Assembly (NCBI GenBank): GCA_036824045.1 | Contig: DAITAZ010000016.1 | Span: forward strand, 14,512 to 78,511 | From: DAITAZ01 sp036824045 | GTDB taxonomy: Bacteria; Pseudomonadota; Gammaproteobacteria; Burkholderiales; Rhodocyclaceae | Direction: 5' to 3' | Length of the DNA: 64,000 nucleotides | In this document: positions 26,075 through 34,158 of the stretch, piece by piece | Position numbering within the stretch: the first letter of the stretch is position 1 | Layout: every line of letters starts with the position of its first letter | Notes under the pieces: model-generated | Told to the model about the DNA's origin: nothing | What the model saw: only the letters and a program-made list of their open reading frames with translations | The model's database searches: none | Position numbers and translations under genes: made by a program

Positions 26075-27832
26075 ATGAGTGCCGAATTGCCCCCCTTGCC
26101 TGAAGAAGCAGACATCCAGCTGTGGCTGGATGGGCTGTGTCGCGCCACCACCGGCGCTGTCCGGGGCGTCGTGATGACGGGGGGGCTTGCGGCCGAGCAG
26201 GTGCCCGCCGCCGTCTGGCCCCGGGGCAACAACCCCTCCCGGGCGCTGACCCGTGCCGCCGCAGTGGCGGCGGAGCGCCGCAAGCCTGTGTGGCAGAAGG
26301 TGCGGGGCAGCGGCGACAGCGGCACCATGGTGTCTTTCTTTGCCTATCCCCTGAGTGCCCGCGGCCAGATGCTCGGTGTGGTGGCACTGACCGTGCGCCA
26401 TGCTCCCGGGGCCGACTTCAAGAGCCTGATGCGCAGCCTGAAGGCGGCGGCCGGCAGTTTCGAGGGCATGTGCCAGTCCCGTTCCGCCGGCGCGGTACAC
26501 GGACCCGCGGAGCTCATTGACCTGGTCACCGAAGTGCTGGAGCGGCCCGATGTAGCCACCGCCGGCCGCGAGGTGGCCCGCCGCCTGGGCGAGAGCCTCG
26601 AATGCAGCCGGGTGGTCCTGGCCCTGCCGGGGCGCCGCAGCCCGGAGTGGCTGGCGTGCTGGCCGGCAGCCGATGCGCCGGAGAAGGATGCCTCGCTTGT
26701 GCTCAATGCCATGGCCGAGGCCATGGAGCAAAGCGCCGTGGTCGTGCACCCGGAGCCGGTGGGGGCCGACCCGCTGGCCATGCGCGCCCATCTGGCACTG
26801 GCCGACGGGCGGGGCAGCCTCGGTATCTGTACCGTGCCCATGCTGCACCAAGAGCAAGTGCTGGGCGCCATCCTGCTGGAGCGGCCCGGAGGCCAGCCCT
26901 TCCTGTCCGCCGAGCTGTCGTTCCTGTCCCAGGCGGCCGGCCTGGTGGGGGCAACCCTGAACCTGCGCCGCGCAGCGCCAGCGGGCAAGCCGGCCCGGGC
27001 GGCGCGGCCGGCCTTGTCGTGGCCGCGCAAACCCCGCCTCGGCCTGGGTTTGGCGCTGGCGGGCGCGGCGGCGGCGGTGGCGCTGGCCTTCCTGCCGGTC
27101 GAATACCACATCCACGCGCCCGCCCGGCTCGAGGCGCTGCCGCCGCGACCCGTGCAGGCACCGGGGGACGGCCAGTTGCGACTCTTTGCCGTGCAGCCCG
27201 GCGAGATGGTCAAGGCCGGGCAGATCCTGGCCGAATGGAGCGATCCGGGCGTGGAGCAGGCGCTGCAGCAGCAACTGGACGCCGTCGCCAAGCTGCAGCA
27301 GGCGGTGGGCGATGCCACCGCCAAGGGCGATCTGGAACAGGTGGCGGCGCTCAAGGGATTTCTGGCGGATGCCCAGGCGGCGCTGGAGGCGACCCATCAG
27401 CGCAAGGGCGGCTTGCCGCTCAAGTCGCCGGTGGCGGGCCGCATTGTGCCGGTGGCGGTGACGGTGCCAGTGGAGCGGGGCGTCAAGAAGGGCGAAACGG
27501 TGATCAGCGTCGTCCCCCAGGATGCGTTCCGCCTGGAGGCCGAGGTGAGCGCGGGCGACATGGCTGAACTGGCCGCCGATCAGGCTGGGGTGTTTGTCCC
27601 CGCCGAGGCGCCGGCGGCCCGTGTCGCCGTACAGATCGTCAAGCGCAGCGACGCCCGCGACGATGCCCAGGGGCTGCCCGTGGTGCCGGTGGAAGCGCGG
27701 CTGGAGCGTCCGGGCCCCGAGTTGCGGGCGGGCAGCGAAGGCGTCGTTTCCTTCCCGGTGGGCGAGCGCCCGGCGGCCTGGGTGTTGCTGCACCGGGTGC
27801 GCAACTGGTGGCGCGCCATCGGTGCTGGCTGA
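26075..27832 (+). CDS. Membrane-fusion (HlyD-type) protein with cytoplasmic GAF region
   Basis: Predicted inner-membrane adaptor (585 aa). A cytoplasmic N-terminal half contains a GAF-like domain at about 145-298 and probably a shorter one at 15-130. It is followed by one membrane helix (about 322-341, LGLALAGAAAAVALAFL). The periplasmic part is a lipoyl/barrel-sandwich domain (352-390 and 445-478; QAPGDGQLRLFAVQPGEMVKAGQILAEW reads as the first half) split by a short coiled hairpin (about 395-445) and ending in a beta-barrel domain. No ABC, MFS, RND or M50 gene accompanies it. The next gene, 19 nt on, is SecA-like. Start ATG 26075 is preferred; an in-frame start at 26015 is possible. Confidence 0.8.
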   Translation: MSAELPPLPEEADIQLWLDGLCRATTGAVRGVVMTGGLAAEQVPAAVWPRGNNPSRALTRAAAVAAERRKPVWQKVRGSGDSGTMVSFFAYPLSARGQMLGVVALTVRHAPGADFKSLMRSLKAAAGSFEGMCQSRSAGAVHGPAELIDLVTEVLERPDVATAGREVARRLGESLECSRVVLALPGRRSPEWLACWPAADAPEKDASLVLNAMAEAMEQSAVVVHPEPVGADPLAMRAHLALADGRGSLGICTVPMLHQEQVLGAILLERPGGQPFLSAELSFLSQAAGLVGATLNLRRAAPAGKPARAARPALSWPRKPRLGLGLALAGAAAAVALAFLPVEYHIHAPARLEALPPRPVQAPGDGQLRLFAVQPGEMVKAGQILAEWSDPGVEQALQQQLDAVAKLQQAVGDATAKGDLEQVAALKGFLADAQAALEATHQRKGGLPLKSPVAGRIVPVAVTVPVERGVKKGETVISVVPQDAFRLEAEVSAGDMAELAADQAGVFVPAEAPAARVAVQIVKRSDARDDAQGLPVVPVEARLERPGPELRAGSEGVVSFPVGERPAAWVLLHRVRNWWRAIGAG

Positions 27833-27851
27833 CCGGGCGCCCCAGTCCGCC

Positions 27852-29216
27852 ATGTCGGCCGGTCCATTCTCCCGCTCCCTGCGTGTGCTCGGGTCTGGCT
27901 TGCGCGCGTGGGCGGCGTTGGGGCGGGTCCGGCTCGGCCGCATCTGGTCGCCGGAGGCGGACCGTCATTTCGTGTGGAACGTGCGCAGCCGGGAACGGGA
28001 GTTCGACCAGCTCGATGTTGACGGGCTGGAATGGCGCCTGGTAGCCGGGCGGGCGGCGCTGCTCCGGGAGGGGGCGGCGGGTGCGGCCCTCGTGGATGCC
28101 CTGGCGTTGATCTGCGTGCGGCTGCGCCGCGCCGCGGACTTGCATGTTGCGGACGCCCAACTCATGGCGGTGCGGGCCGTGTTGTTGCACCGGATTGCCT
28201 GTCTCGATCCGGGCGAGGGCAAGAGTCTGGCGGCGCTGCTGGCGGCCGCCGCCCTGGCTTGGTCCGGGCAGGCGGTGCGGATCCGGGTGGCCAGCGATGC
28301 CCTGGCGCAGCGGAGCCTGGTCAGGGCGCAGGCGCTGCTCTCCCCGCTGGCGTTGCAGGCTGCCCTGCTGGAGCTTCATCCCGTGGGGGAGGACCGTTCG
28401 TCCTGCCGCCTGCCGGGGCAGACCGTGCACTTCTGCGGGCCACAGGCGGATCCTCGGGCCGCCGCGGGCGGCTGGATGTTGCTGGATGACGTGGTGGAGC
28501 CCGCTTCCCGGTCCGCGGCGGGCGCGCTGCTCATGGGCGGCTTTGCCACCGGCCCGTTGCCACGATCCTGGATGCCGGGTTTGCCGGCGATACGCATGCC
28601 CTCTCCCCGCACGCGGCTATTGCGCCGCCTGCCCAGCCGGCTGTTCCCAAGCGGCGCGGCGCGGCGGGGGGCGGTGCTGTCGCGGGTGATGGATCTGGTG
28701 GAGGAGGGGCGCCCGGTCCTGGTGGCCGTGGATAGTCTGGCCGAGGCGCAGACGCTCTCCCGCATCCTGGCGGAAGCCTATGTGGACCACCAGGTGCTGA
28801 CCGCCTGCCTGCCTGAGCAAGCACTGGAACAACTGCCCGCGGCGGGTGGGCTGGCAGCCGTGACCCTGGCCACCGGGCCGGTGGTGCTGGCGGAGGAGCT
28901 CCCCCTCGCCCCCGGCGTCGTGGAGCGGGGAGGTTTGCATCTGCTCGACTGCCAGCGGGGCGCACTACATGCCTTGGCGCAGTGGGAACACTGCGTGGCA
29001 CGCCGGGGCGAGCCGGGCAGCGTGGAGCGCTGGTTCAGCCTGGACGACGCCCGGGTGGCATCGCGCCTGCCCGCGGCGCTGGCCCGCGCACTGGCCTGGC
29101 ACTGGCCGGGGGAACGGCCCCTGGAGGCTGCTACGTTGATGCCCTGGGCCATGGAGGTTCTCGCACGACGGGTCAGTGCCTGGCGTCATCCTGCCCGGCA
29201 CTGCGCCGACGCCTGA
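27852..29216 (+). CDS. Half-size, degenerate SecA-like protein
   Basis: The 454-aa product reads as a shrunken SecA. DAQLMAVRAVLLHRIACLDP then GEGKS (Walker A, 121-125) parallels SecA DVQL...TGEGKT. GWMLLDDVVEPASRS (207-221) stands where SecA has the DEVD box. VEEGRPVLVAVDSLAEAQ, LAAVTLATG and ERGGLHLLDCQRG follow the second nucleotide-binding domain. The preprotein cross-linking, scaffold and C-terminal zinc regions have no visible counterpart. SecA MAGRGTDI is replaced by GPVVLAEEL and GRSGRQGD by WEHCVARRGE, so the arginine-finger motif is gone. It may bind ATP through NBD1 but is unlikely to be a normal Sec motor. It is paired with the GAF-HlyD gene. A GTG at about 27822 overlapping that gene is an alternative start. 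Confidence 0.72.
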   Translation: MSAGPFSRSLRVLGSGLRAWAALGRVRLGRIWSPEADRHFVWNVRSREREFDQLDVDGLEWRLVAGRAALLREGAAGAALVDALALICVRLRRAADLHVADAQLMAVRAVLLHRIACLDPGEGKSLAALLAAAALAWSGQAVRIRVASDALAQRSLVRAQALLSPLALQAALLELHPVGEDRSSCRLPGQTVHFCGPQADPRAAAGGWMLLDDVVEPASRSAAGALLMGGFATGPLPRSWMPGLPAIRMPSPRTRLLRRLPSRLFPSGAARRGAVLSRVMDLVEEGRPVLVAVDSLAEAQTLSRILAEAYVDHQVLTACLPEQALEQLPAAGGLAAVTLATGPVVLAEELPLAPGVVERGGLHLLDCQRGALHALAQWEHCVARRGEPGSVERWFSLDDARVASRLPAALARALAWHWPGERPLEAATLMPWAMEVLARRVSAWRHPARHCADA

Positions 29217-29388
29217 TCAATTCGGAGCGCGTTCTGCACGGGCGCAGCCTCGTCCGCCGTGATCGGGCGCGCTGCCTGGCCCATTCCAGACACATTCGCG
29301 CGGGCCAGGAGTAAGCTAGCAACAGAGGGGATTCCTTGGGCCGGATGACAGGCGGTAAGGCCGGATGCGCCGCCCGAAGGAGGCGAGG

Positions 29389-29469
29389 ATGTCCGCAATA
29401 CGCGTTGTGGGGGGTGTGCGCCGTGGCCCACCGCCATCGGCTGACACCGGGGCGCCATGTTCCGGCTAA
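29389..29469 (+). CDS. Possible 26-codon leader peptide before the second cyclase
   Basis: An ATG 5 nt after a near-perfect GAAGGAGG ribosome site opens a 26-codon frame (MSAIRVVGGVRRGPPPSADT...) whose TAA lies 10 nt inside the next gene. The cyclase ATG at 29457 has only a poor site of its own. The arrangement suggests a leader peptide or translational coupling, with a Pro-Pro-Pro run that could slow ribosomes. No homology is known. Confidence 0.35.
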   Translation: MSAIRVVGGVRRGPPPSADTGAPCSG

Positions 29470-30920
29470 GTGCCGCCAGTCGGCTGGCCTTGGGTCTGGC
29501 GGGGCTGGCGTGCCTGCTGTTGCTGCTGTTCGCCTATCTGCTGGCCTCCCGGGGCGGGGCCGATGCGACCCTGACGGCGCGCCAGCAGTGGGCCGACACC
29601 GTCTTGACCGCCAGCCTGGCCCTGCGGGCTGAAGGGGGGGCGGATGCGGTTCAGGGTTTCTACCAGGCGCTGCTGGCCCGGACGCCGGGGCTGCGCAGCC
29701 TCGGCCTGCGTGACGTTGATGGCCGTCTGGAAGCCAATGCCGGCGAGCATGTCCGGCACTGGCTGCAACCGGCGGGAGGCCGTTCCACGCGCCATTACCT
29801 GATCGCGGCGCCGCCCCGCGCGGGCGAGGTGCGGCTGGAAGTGGCCTTCTCCCGCTCCGCCCCGGCAGCCGGGCCGGGTGCTTGGGAGGCCGGATGGGTG
29901 GTGCTTGCTGCGCTCCCCGTGTTCGTCCTGCTCTGGCTGCTGCTGCGCGGGCTGACTCATGCTCTGGCGCCTTCTACCCAGGTGCCGGATCGGGTCCGGC
30001 ATGCGTTCAACTGCCTCAGTGAAGGGGTGCTGTTGCTGGACGCCCATGGCCGGGTGGTGATGGTGAACGATGCCCTGCGCCATTTGCATCCGGCCAAGCT
30101 GCGGCTGGGCCGGGATGCCCGGCTGGAGGCCATCCCGTGGCTGGCCGCTGCGCTGCCCCCCGAAAGCCGTCCTGGCTGCGCGGGTTTGGGGGCGCCGGGT
30201 GGGCGCGCACCCGTCCACTTGTCCCTTCCCCTGCCGGGGGGCGCGGAACGCCATCTCCTGATGCGTACGGCGCCTGTACCCGGCCCCCGGGGGCGGGTGG
30301 AGGGATGTTTGGTCACTTTCAGCGACGAGACCGCATTGCGGCATGCCAACCAGCGCCTGGAATCGGCGCTGGCCGCCCTGGAGGCTTCGCGCCGGGCGCT
30401 GGAGGCGCACGCCGCTGCGATGGAGGAATTGGCCACCCATGACTTTCTCACCGGCAGCCTCACGCGTCGCGCCTTCGAGGCCCTTGCCGAGCCGTTGTGG
30501 TCGGCGCCCCTTGTGCCTGGGCAGGAGGCGGCGTTGTTGATGCTCGACGTGGACGAATTCAAGGCCTTCAACGATCGCCATGGCCACCTGGTGGGCGATC
30601 AGGCGCTGCAGCAGGTGGCGCGCACCATCCAGAGTTCCTTGCGGGTGCAGGACCGGGTGTGCCGCTTCGGCGGCGAGGAGTTTTGCGTGTTGCTGCCGGA
30701 TACGGGACTGGCGCAGGCGGAGGAGATTGCCGAGCGGGTCCGCGCCCGGGTGGAGGCGGAAACCGGCCCGGGCGTCCGCCGTGTGGCCGGGCTGAGCATC
30801 ACCGTCAGCATCGGCGTGGCGGCCCGGGAGGCTGGCGAGAGCCTGGAGCAGACCATGGACCGGGCCGACCGGGCGCTCTACCGGGCCAAGCGGGGCGGGC
30901 GCAACCGGGTGCGGCGCTGA
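29457..30920 (+). CDS. Membrane-anchored PAS-GGDEF diguanylate cyclase
   Basis: Probable c-di-GMP synthase (487 aa). An N-terminal membrane helix (about 9-30) and a second one (about 147-167) enclose a periplasmic sensor region of roughly 115 residues. Then come a PAS domain (about 180-300, CLSEGVLLLDAHGRVVMVND), a short coiled linker and a GGDEF domain (about 325-485). The active-site loop is RFGGEEF and an RVQD inhibitory site stands five residues before it, so product inhibition is likely, unlike the cyclase at the start of the window. It follows the SecA-like gene after 240 nt; whether they share a promoter is unclear. Confidence 0.9.
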   Translation: MFRLSAASRLALGLAGLACLLLLLFAYLLASRGGADATLTARQQWADTVLTASLALRAEGGADAVQGFYQALLARTPGLRSLGLRDVDGRLEANAGEHVRHWLQPAGGRSTRHYLIAAPPRAGEVRLEVAFSRSAPAAGPGAWEAGWVVLAALPVFVLLWLLLRGLTHALAPSTQVPDRVRHAFNCLSEGVLLLDAHGRVVMVNDALRHLHPAKLRLGRDARLEAIPWLAAALPPESRPGCAGLGAPGGRAPVHLSLPLPGGAERHLLMRTAPVPGPRGRVEGCLVTFSDETALRHANQRLESALAALEASRRALEAHAAAMEELATHDFLTGSLTRRAFEALAEPLWSAPLVPGQEAALLMLDVDEFKAFNDRHGHLVGDQALQQVARTIQSSLRVQDRVCRFGGEEFCVLLPDTGLAQAEEIAERVRARVEAETGPGVRRVAGLSITVSIGVAAREAGESLEQTMDRADRALYRAKRGGRNRVRR

Positions 30921-30921
30921 A

Positions 30922-30943
30922 CCCCGGGGCGCACGCCCCGGGG
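30922..30943. repeat. GC-rich inverted repeat between convergent genes
   Basis: CCCCGGGGCG (30922-30931) pairs perfectly with 30934-30943 directly after the cyclase stop and before the convergent GH57 gene. No T-run follows on either side, so it may stop transcription only weakly. Confidence 0.5.
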
Positions 30944-30948
30944 CCGAT

Positions 30949-32655
30949 TCAGGTGGCGCGGCGCATGGTGCCGCCGGATTCGGCGCTGCCGCCGCCGCGG
31001 CTGATGGGCTGATCCAGTTCCGCCGGAGGCGAGAGTTGCAACGCCTCATACAAGCGTTTCAGATTTTCCCGGTACAGTCGGTCGAAGCTTTCCACCGCCA
31101 TGGGCGGGTTGTACCCGCCAAACCACCAGAACCAGTCGGAGCTTTCGCAGACGGTGAGCTGGGCTTCCGCCGCCCGCTGCTCCGCCTCGGTGAGGCGGCC
31201 GCTCTGGGTGACCAGGTCGTAGCTTTGCTTGGCGGCACAGAGCAATTCCCAGGCGTGGTTCTTTTCCGGGTCTCCGATCCAGGTGGAGAAGGTGCCGTAC
31301 ACCCAGCTCCCGGCGGTGACGCCGGCCAGCCGGCCGGCCCGGGCAGGGGTGCGGGCCTGGTATTCGGCCAGGGTGGTGGTACGGATGAAGGGGTGCTGCT
31401 CCAGGGCGGAGTAGAGGTCCTCGAAAAAGTAGTAGGCGTTGTAGGGGTAATACTCCCAGGCGTTTTCGCCGTCCAGGATCACGCACACCAGGGGCGGATC
31501 GCCCGCCGGTGCCGCGCGGGCAATGTTCTCGAGTTCGGCGATGAAGTGGTTGGCCGCGTCGCGGCCATGCCATTTGGAGTATTCGAAGCCGATCAGGTCG
31601 GAGAGTCGTTCGTCCCGGAACACCATCTGCAAGCCGTTGGCGCCTTCGATCTCGTAGGGGCGGTAGAGCCAGTGGTGGCGGTCGTGGAGGTTGGCGCCGG
31701 CCTGGCGCAGGGTGTTGGCGAGCACGGTTTCGCTGCAGGCGGCCCAGCGCACGCCCGCGTCGCCCATCATCTGCAGCAAGGGCGTCGAGATGGCGCCTTC
31801 GGCGGGCCACATGCCCGCCGGCGTCGAGCCGAAGCGTCGTACCTGGCTGCCCAGGGCCCGTTCCAGGTGGGCGCGGGTGCGGGTCCGTCCACCCGGGTAG
31901 GCGGGAGAGCGGGGCAACTGCACATCCGGCCAGGCTTCGCGGGCGCTGCCGAAGTCGATGAGCAGCGGCGCGAGCGGATGGGCGTAAGGGGTGGCGGAGA
32001 TTTCCAGCCGTCCGGCCTCGGCCAGGGCGCGGTAACGGGGGATGAGCCCCGCCATCAGTTCGCGGATCAGATCCAGCAGCGCCAGCCGGTCGTCCTGACT
32101 GAAGCCTTCTCCCCGGGCCAGCAGCTCGGCCAGCAGTGGCTGGCGGCGGCGTTCCGCCTCGCCGATCCAGACCAGGTGGTACCAGGTGACGAGATCGTGG
32201 AAGAAGCTGTCGGCCAGATAGCTCAGCGCCGCTTCGCCCTGGGGTTCCAGGTGCCGCAGCAGTTCGTGGAGCCGTTTGTAGTGCGGATACGGCTCCAGCA
32301 TGGTGACGTGGTTGCTGCGAAAACAGCTGTCCAGCAGGGTCCGCCGCTGGGCGGGGGTAAAGGGCTGATTCGCCGGCTGGCCCAGGGCGGCCAGAAGCGG
32401 GTCCCGCAGTTCGCCGCTTTCCAGTTGCCCCGCGTAGTCCTCGATCTGGTCGAGAAGCACCGGCACGAAATTGACAACCGCCCGGATTGACGGATGCCGC
32501 TCCAAGTGGGCGGCCATGTCCGTGTAGTCCTTGAGGGCGTGCAGATAAGTCCAGGGCAGGGCGAAGCGGCTGTTGCCGCCCGCCTCGCGCAGCCGGTAGT
32601 CCGGCTGATGCATGTGCCACAGGAAGACGAGGTCGAGTCGGGGCTGATCCGTCAC
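30949..32655 (-). CDS. GH57 alpha-amylase / amylopullulanase-type enzyme
   Basis: Second GH57 enzyme (568 aa), clearly a different subgroup from the one at 23.6 kb. The barrel starts LDLVFLWHMHQPDYRL (HMHQP motif). The predicted nucleophile is Glu286 in GMWPAEGAIS and the acid/base is Asp395 in VILDGENAWEYYPYN, as in amylopullulanases. No signal peptide is visible, so it probably hydrolyses or trims glycogen or maltodextrin in the cytoplasm. It follows glgC by 47 nt and is likely co-transcribed. The GTG start at 32655 is where similarity begins; its ribosome site is poor, so the start is uncertain. Confidence 0.87.
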   Translation of the reverse strand: MTDQPRLDLVFLWHMHQPDYRLREAGGNSRFALPWTYLHALKDYTDMAAHLERHPSIRAVVNFVPVLLDQIEDYAGQLESGELRDPLLAALGQPANQPFTPAQRRTLLDSCFRSNHVTMLEPYPHYKRLHELLRHLEPQGEAALSYLADSFFHDLVTWYHLVWIGEAERRRQPLLAELLARGEGFSQDDRLALLDLIRELMAGLIPRYRALAEAGRLEISATPYAHPLAPLLIDFGSAREAWPDVQLPRSPAYPGGRTRTRAHLERALGSQVRRFGSTPAGMWPAEGAISTPLLQMMGDAGVRWAACSETVLANTLRQAGANLHDRHHWLYRPYEIEGANGLQMVFRDERLSDLIGFEYSKWHGRDAANHFIAELENIARAAPAGDPPLVCVILDGENAWEYYPYNAYYFFEDLYSALEQHPFIRTTTLAEYQARTPARAGRLAGVTAGSWVYGTFSTWIGDPEKNHAWELLCAAKQSYDLVTQSGRLTEAEQRAAEAQLTVCESSDWFWWFGGYNPPMAVESFDRLYRENLKRLYEALQLSPPAELDQPISRGGGSAESGGTMRRAT

Positions 32656-32702
32656 GGGCGCGGTCCGCTGGTGGAAAGCGGCGATCTTAACGCGAACCCG
32701 TA

Positions 32703-33986
32703 TTACCGGACGCGGTGCACTTCCTGTCCCAGCATTTCCGGAGTGACGAGCGTGATGCCTTTCTCCGAGACATAGAAACGTTTGGCATCTGCCACCGGGT
32801 CCACGCCGATCTGCATGCCGTCCGGAATCTGGCAGCGGCGGTCGATCACGGCGCGGCGAATCACGCATCCGCGCCCCACGTCCACGTCCGGCAGGATCAC
32901 CGCGTCTTCGACGACCGCGTAGCTGTGCACGCGGACGTTGGAGAACAGCAGGCTCCGACGAACGGTTGCCCCGCTGATGATGTCGCCGCCCGAAACCAGC
33001 GAGTCGATGGCCGCTCCGCGCCGGCCTTCGTCGTCGAACACGAATTTGGCGGGCGGCAATTGTTCCTGATGGGTCCAGATGGGCCAGGAGTTGTCGTACA
33101 TGTCCAGTTCCGGCGTAACGCTGGTGAGGTCCACGTTCGCCTCCCAGTAGGCGTCGATGGTGCCCACGTCGCGCCAGTAGGGTTTACCGTCGTGACACTG
33201 GCCGACGCAGCTCTCGTTGAAACGGTGAGCCTGCACCCGGTAGCGGGACACGCAGTGGGGAATGATGTCCTTGCCGAAATCGTGGGATGACCGGGGTTCG
33301 TCCGCATCCCGGATCAACTGTTCGTAGAGGAATTCCGCGTTGAACACGTAGATGCCCATGCTGACCAGCGCCCGGCCCGGATCGCCCGGGATGCAGGCGG
33401 GCTGCTTGGGTTTCTCGGCGAAGCTGATGATGCGGTCGTTGGCGTCCACGCCCATGACGCCGAACGCGCTGGCTTCCTCGATGGGCACGTCGATGCAGGC
33501 TACGGTCAGATCCGCGTCGGCGGCGGCGTGGGCGGCCAGCATCTTGCCGTAGTCCATCTTGTAGATGTGATCGCCGGAGAGAATCAGCACATGCTCGGGT
33601 TGGCTGGAACGGATGATGTTCAGGTTCTGGAACACTGCGTCCGCCGTGCCCTGATACCAGGATTCCTCACTGATCTGCTGGGCGGCGGGCATGATCTGGA
33701 CGAACTCGCCAAAGTGACCATTGAGGAAACTCCAGCCTTTTTGCAAATGGGCGATGAGGCTGTGCGCCTTATACTGTGTCGCGACCCCGATCTGTCGGAT
33801 GCCTGAATTGACACAGTTGGAAAGCGTAAAGTCGATGATGCGGAACTTGCCGCCGAAAGGCACTGCCGGCTTGGCGCGCCAGTCGGTGAGCTGTTTGAGC
33901 CGGCTGCCGCGTCCTCCGGCGAGCACCAGTCCAAAGGTGGTCTTTGTCAGCTGGCTGATGAATCGCGGGTCGTTTTGTGGAAGCAT
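32703..33986 (-). CDS. glgC: Glucose-1-phosphate adenylyltransferase
   Basis: Makes ADP-glucose from glucose-1-phosphate and ATP, the committed and normally allosterically controlled step of glycogen synthesis. The 427-aa protein has the nucleotide loop LVLAGGRGSRLKQLTDWRAK, GTADAVFQN, LILSGDHIYKMDYG and the glucose-1-phosphate lysine region FAEKPKQP. A left-handed beta-helix occupies the C-terminus. It is first of a glgC-GH57 pair and is divergent from glgB. Confidence 0.97.
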   Translation of the reverse strand: MLPQNDPRFISQLTKTTFGLVLAGGRGSRLKQLTDWRAKPAVPFGGKFRIIDFTLSNCVNSGIRQIGVATQYKAHSLIAHLQKGWSFLNGHFGEFVQIMPAAQQISEESWYQGTADAVFQNLNIIRSSQPEHVLILSGDHIYKMDYGKMLAAHAAADADLTVACIDVPIEEASAFGVMGVDANDRIISFAEKPKQPACIPGDPGRALVSMGIYVFNAEFLYEQLIRDADEPRSSHDFGKDIIPHCVSRYRVQAHRFNESCVGQCHDGKPYWRDVGTIDAYWEANVDLTSVTPELDMYDNSWPIWTHQEQLPPAKFVFDDEGRRGAAIDSLVSGGDIISGATVRRSLLFSNVRVHSYAVVEDAVILPDVDVGRGCVIRRAVIDRRCQIPDGMQIGVDPVADAKRFYVSEKGITLVTPEMLGQEVHRVR

Positions 33987-34158
33987 GTTCTTAGGTCCTG
34001 GTTCCGTCTTGCGAATGGTGAAATCGTTCCACGACGCCTCCCGGTGTGCAATTACGCTTTAAGGCGGTTTTGCCGCCTTTCTGTGTGAAGGCGCCGTGTT
34101 TTTCTTGCCTGGCGCGAACTTATGCGCCGCGGCAAAGCGCCTTGGATAGAGTGTGGCT

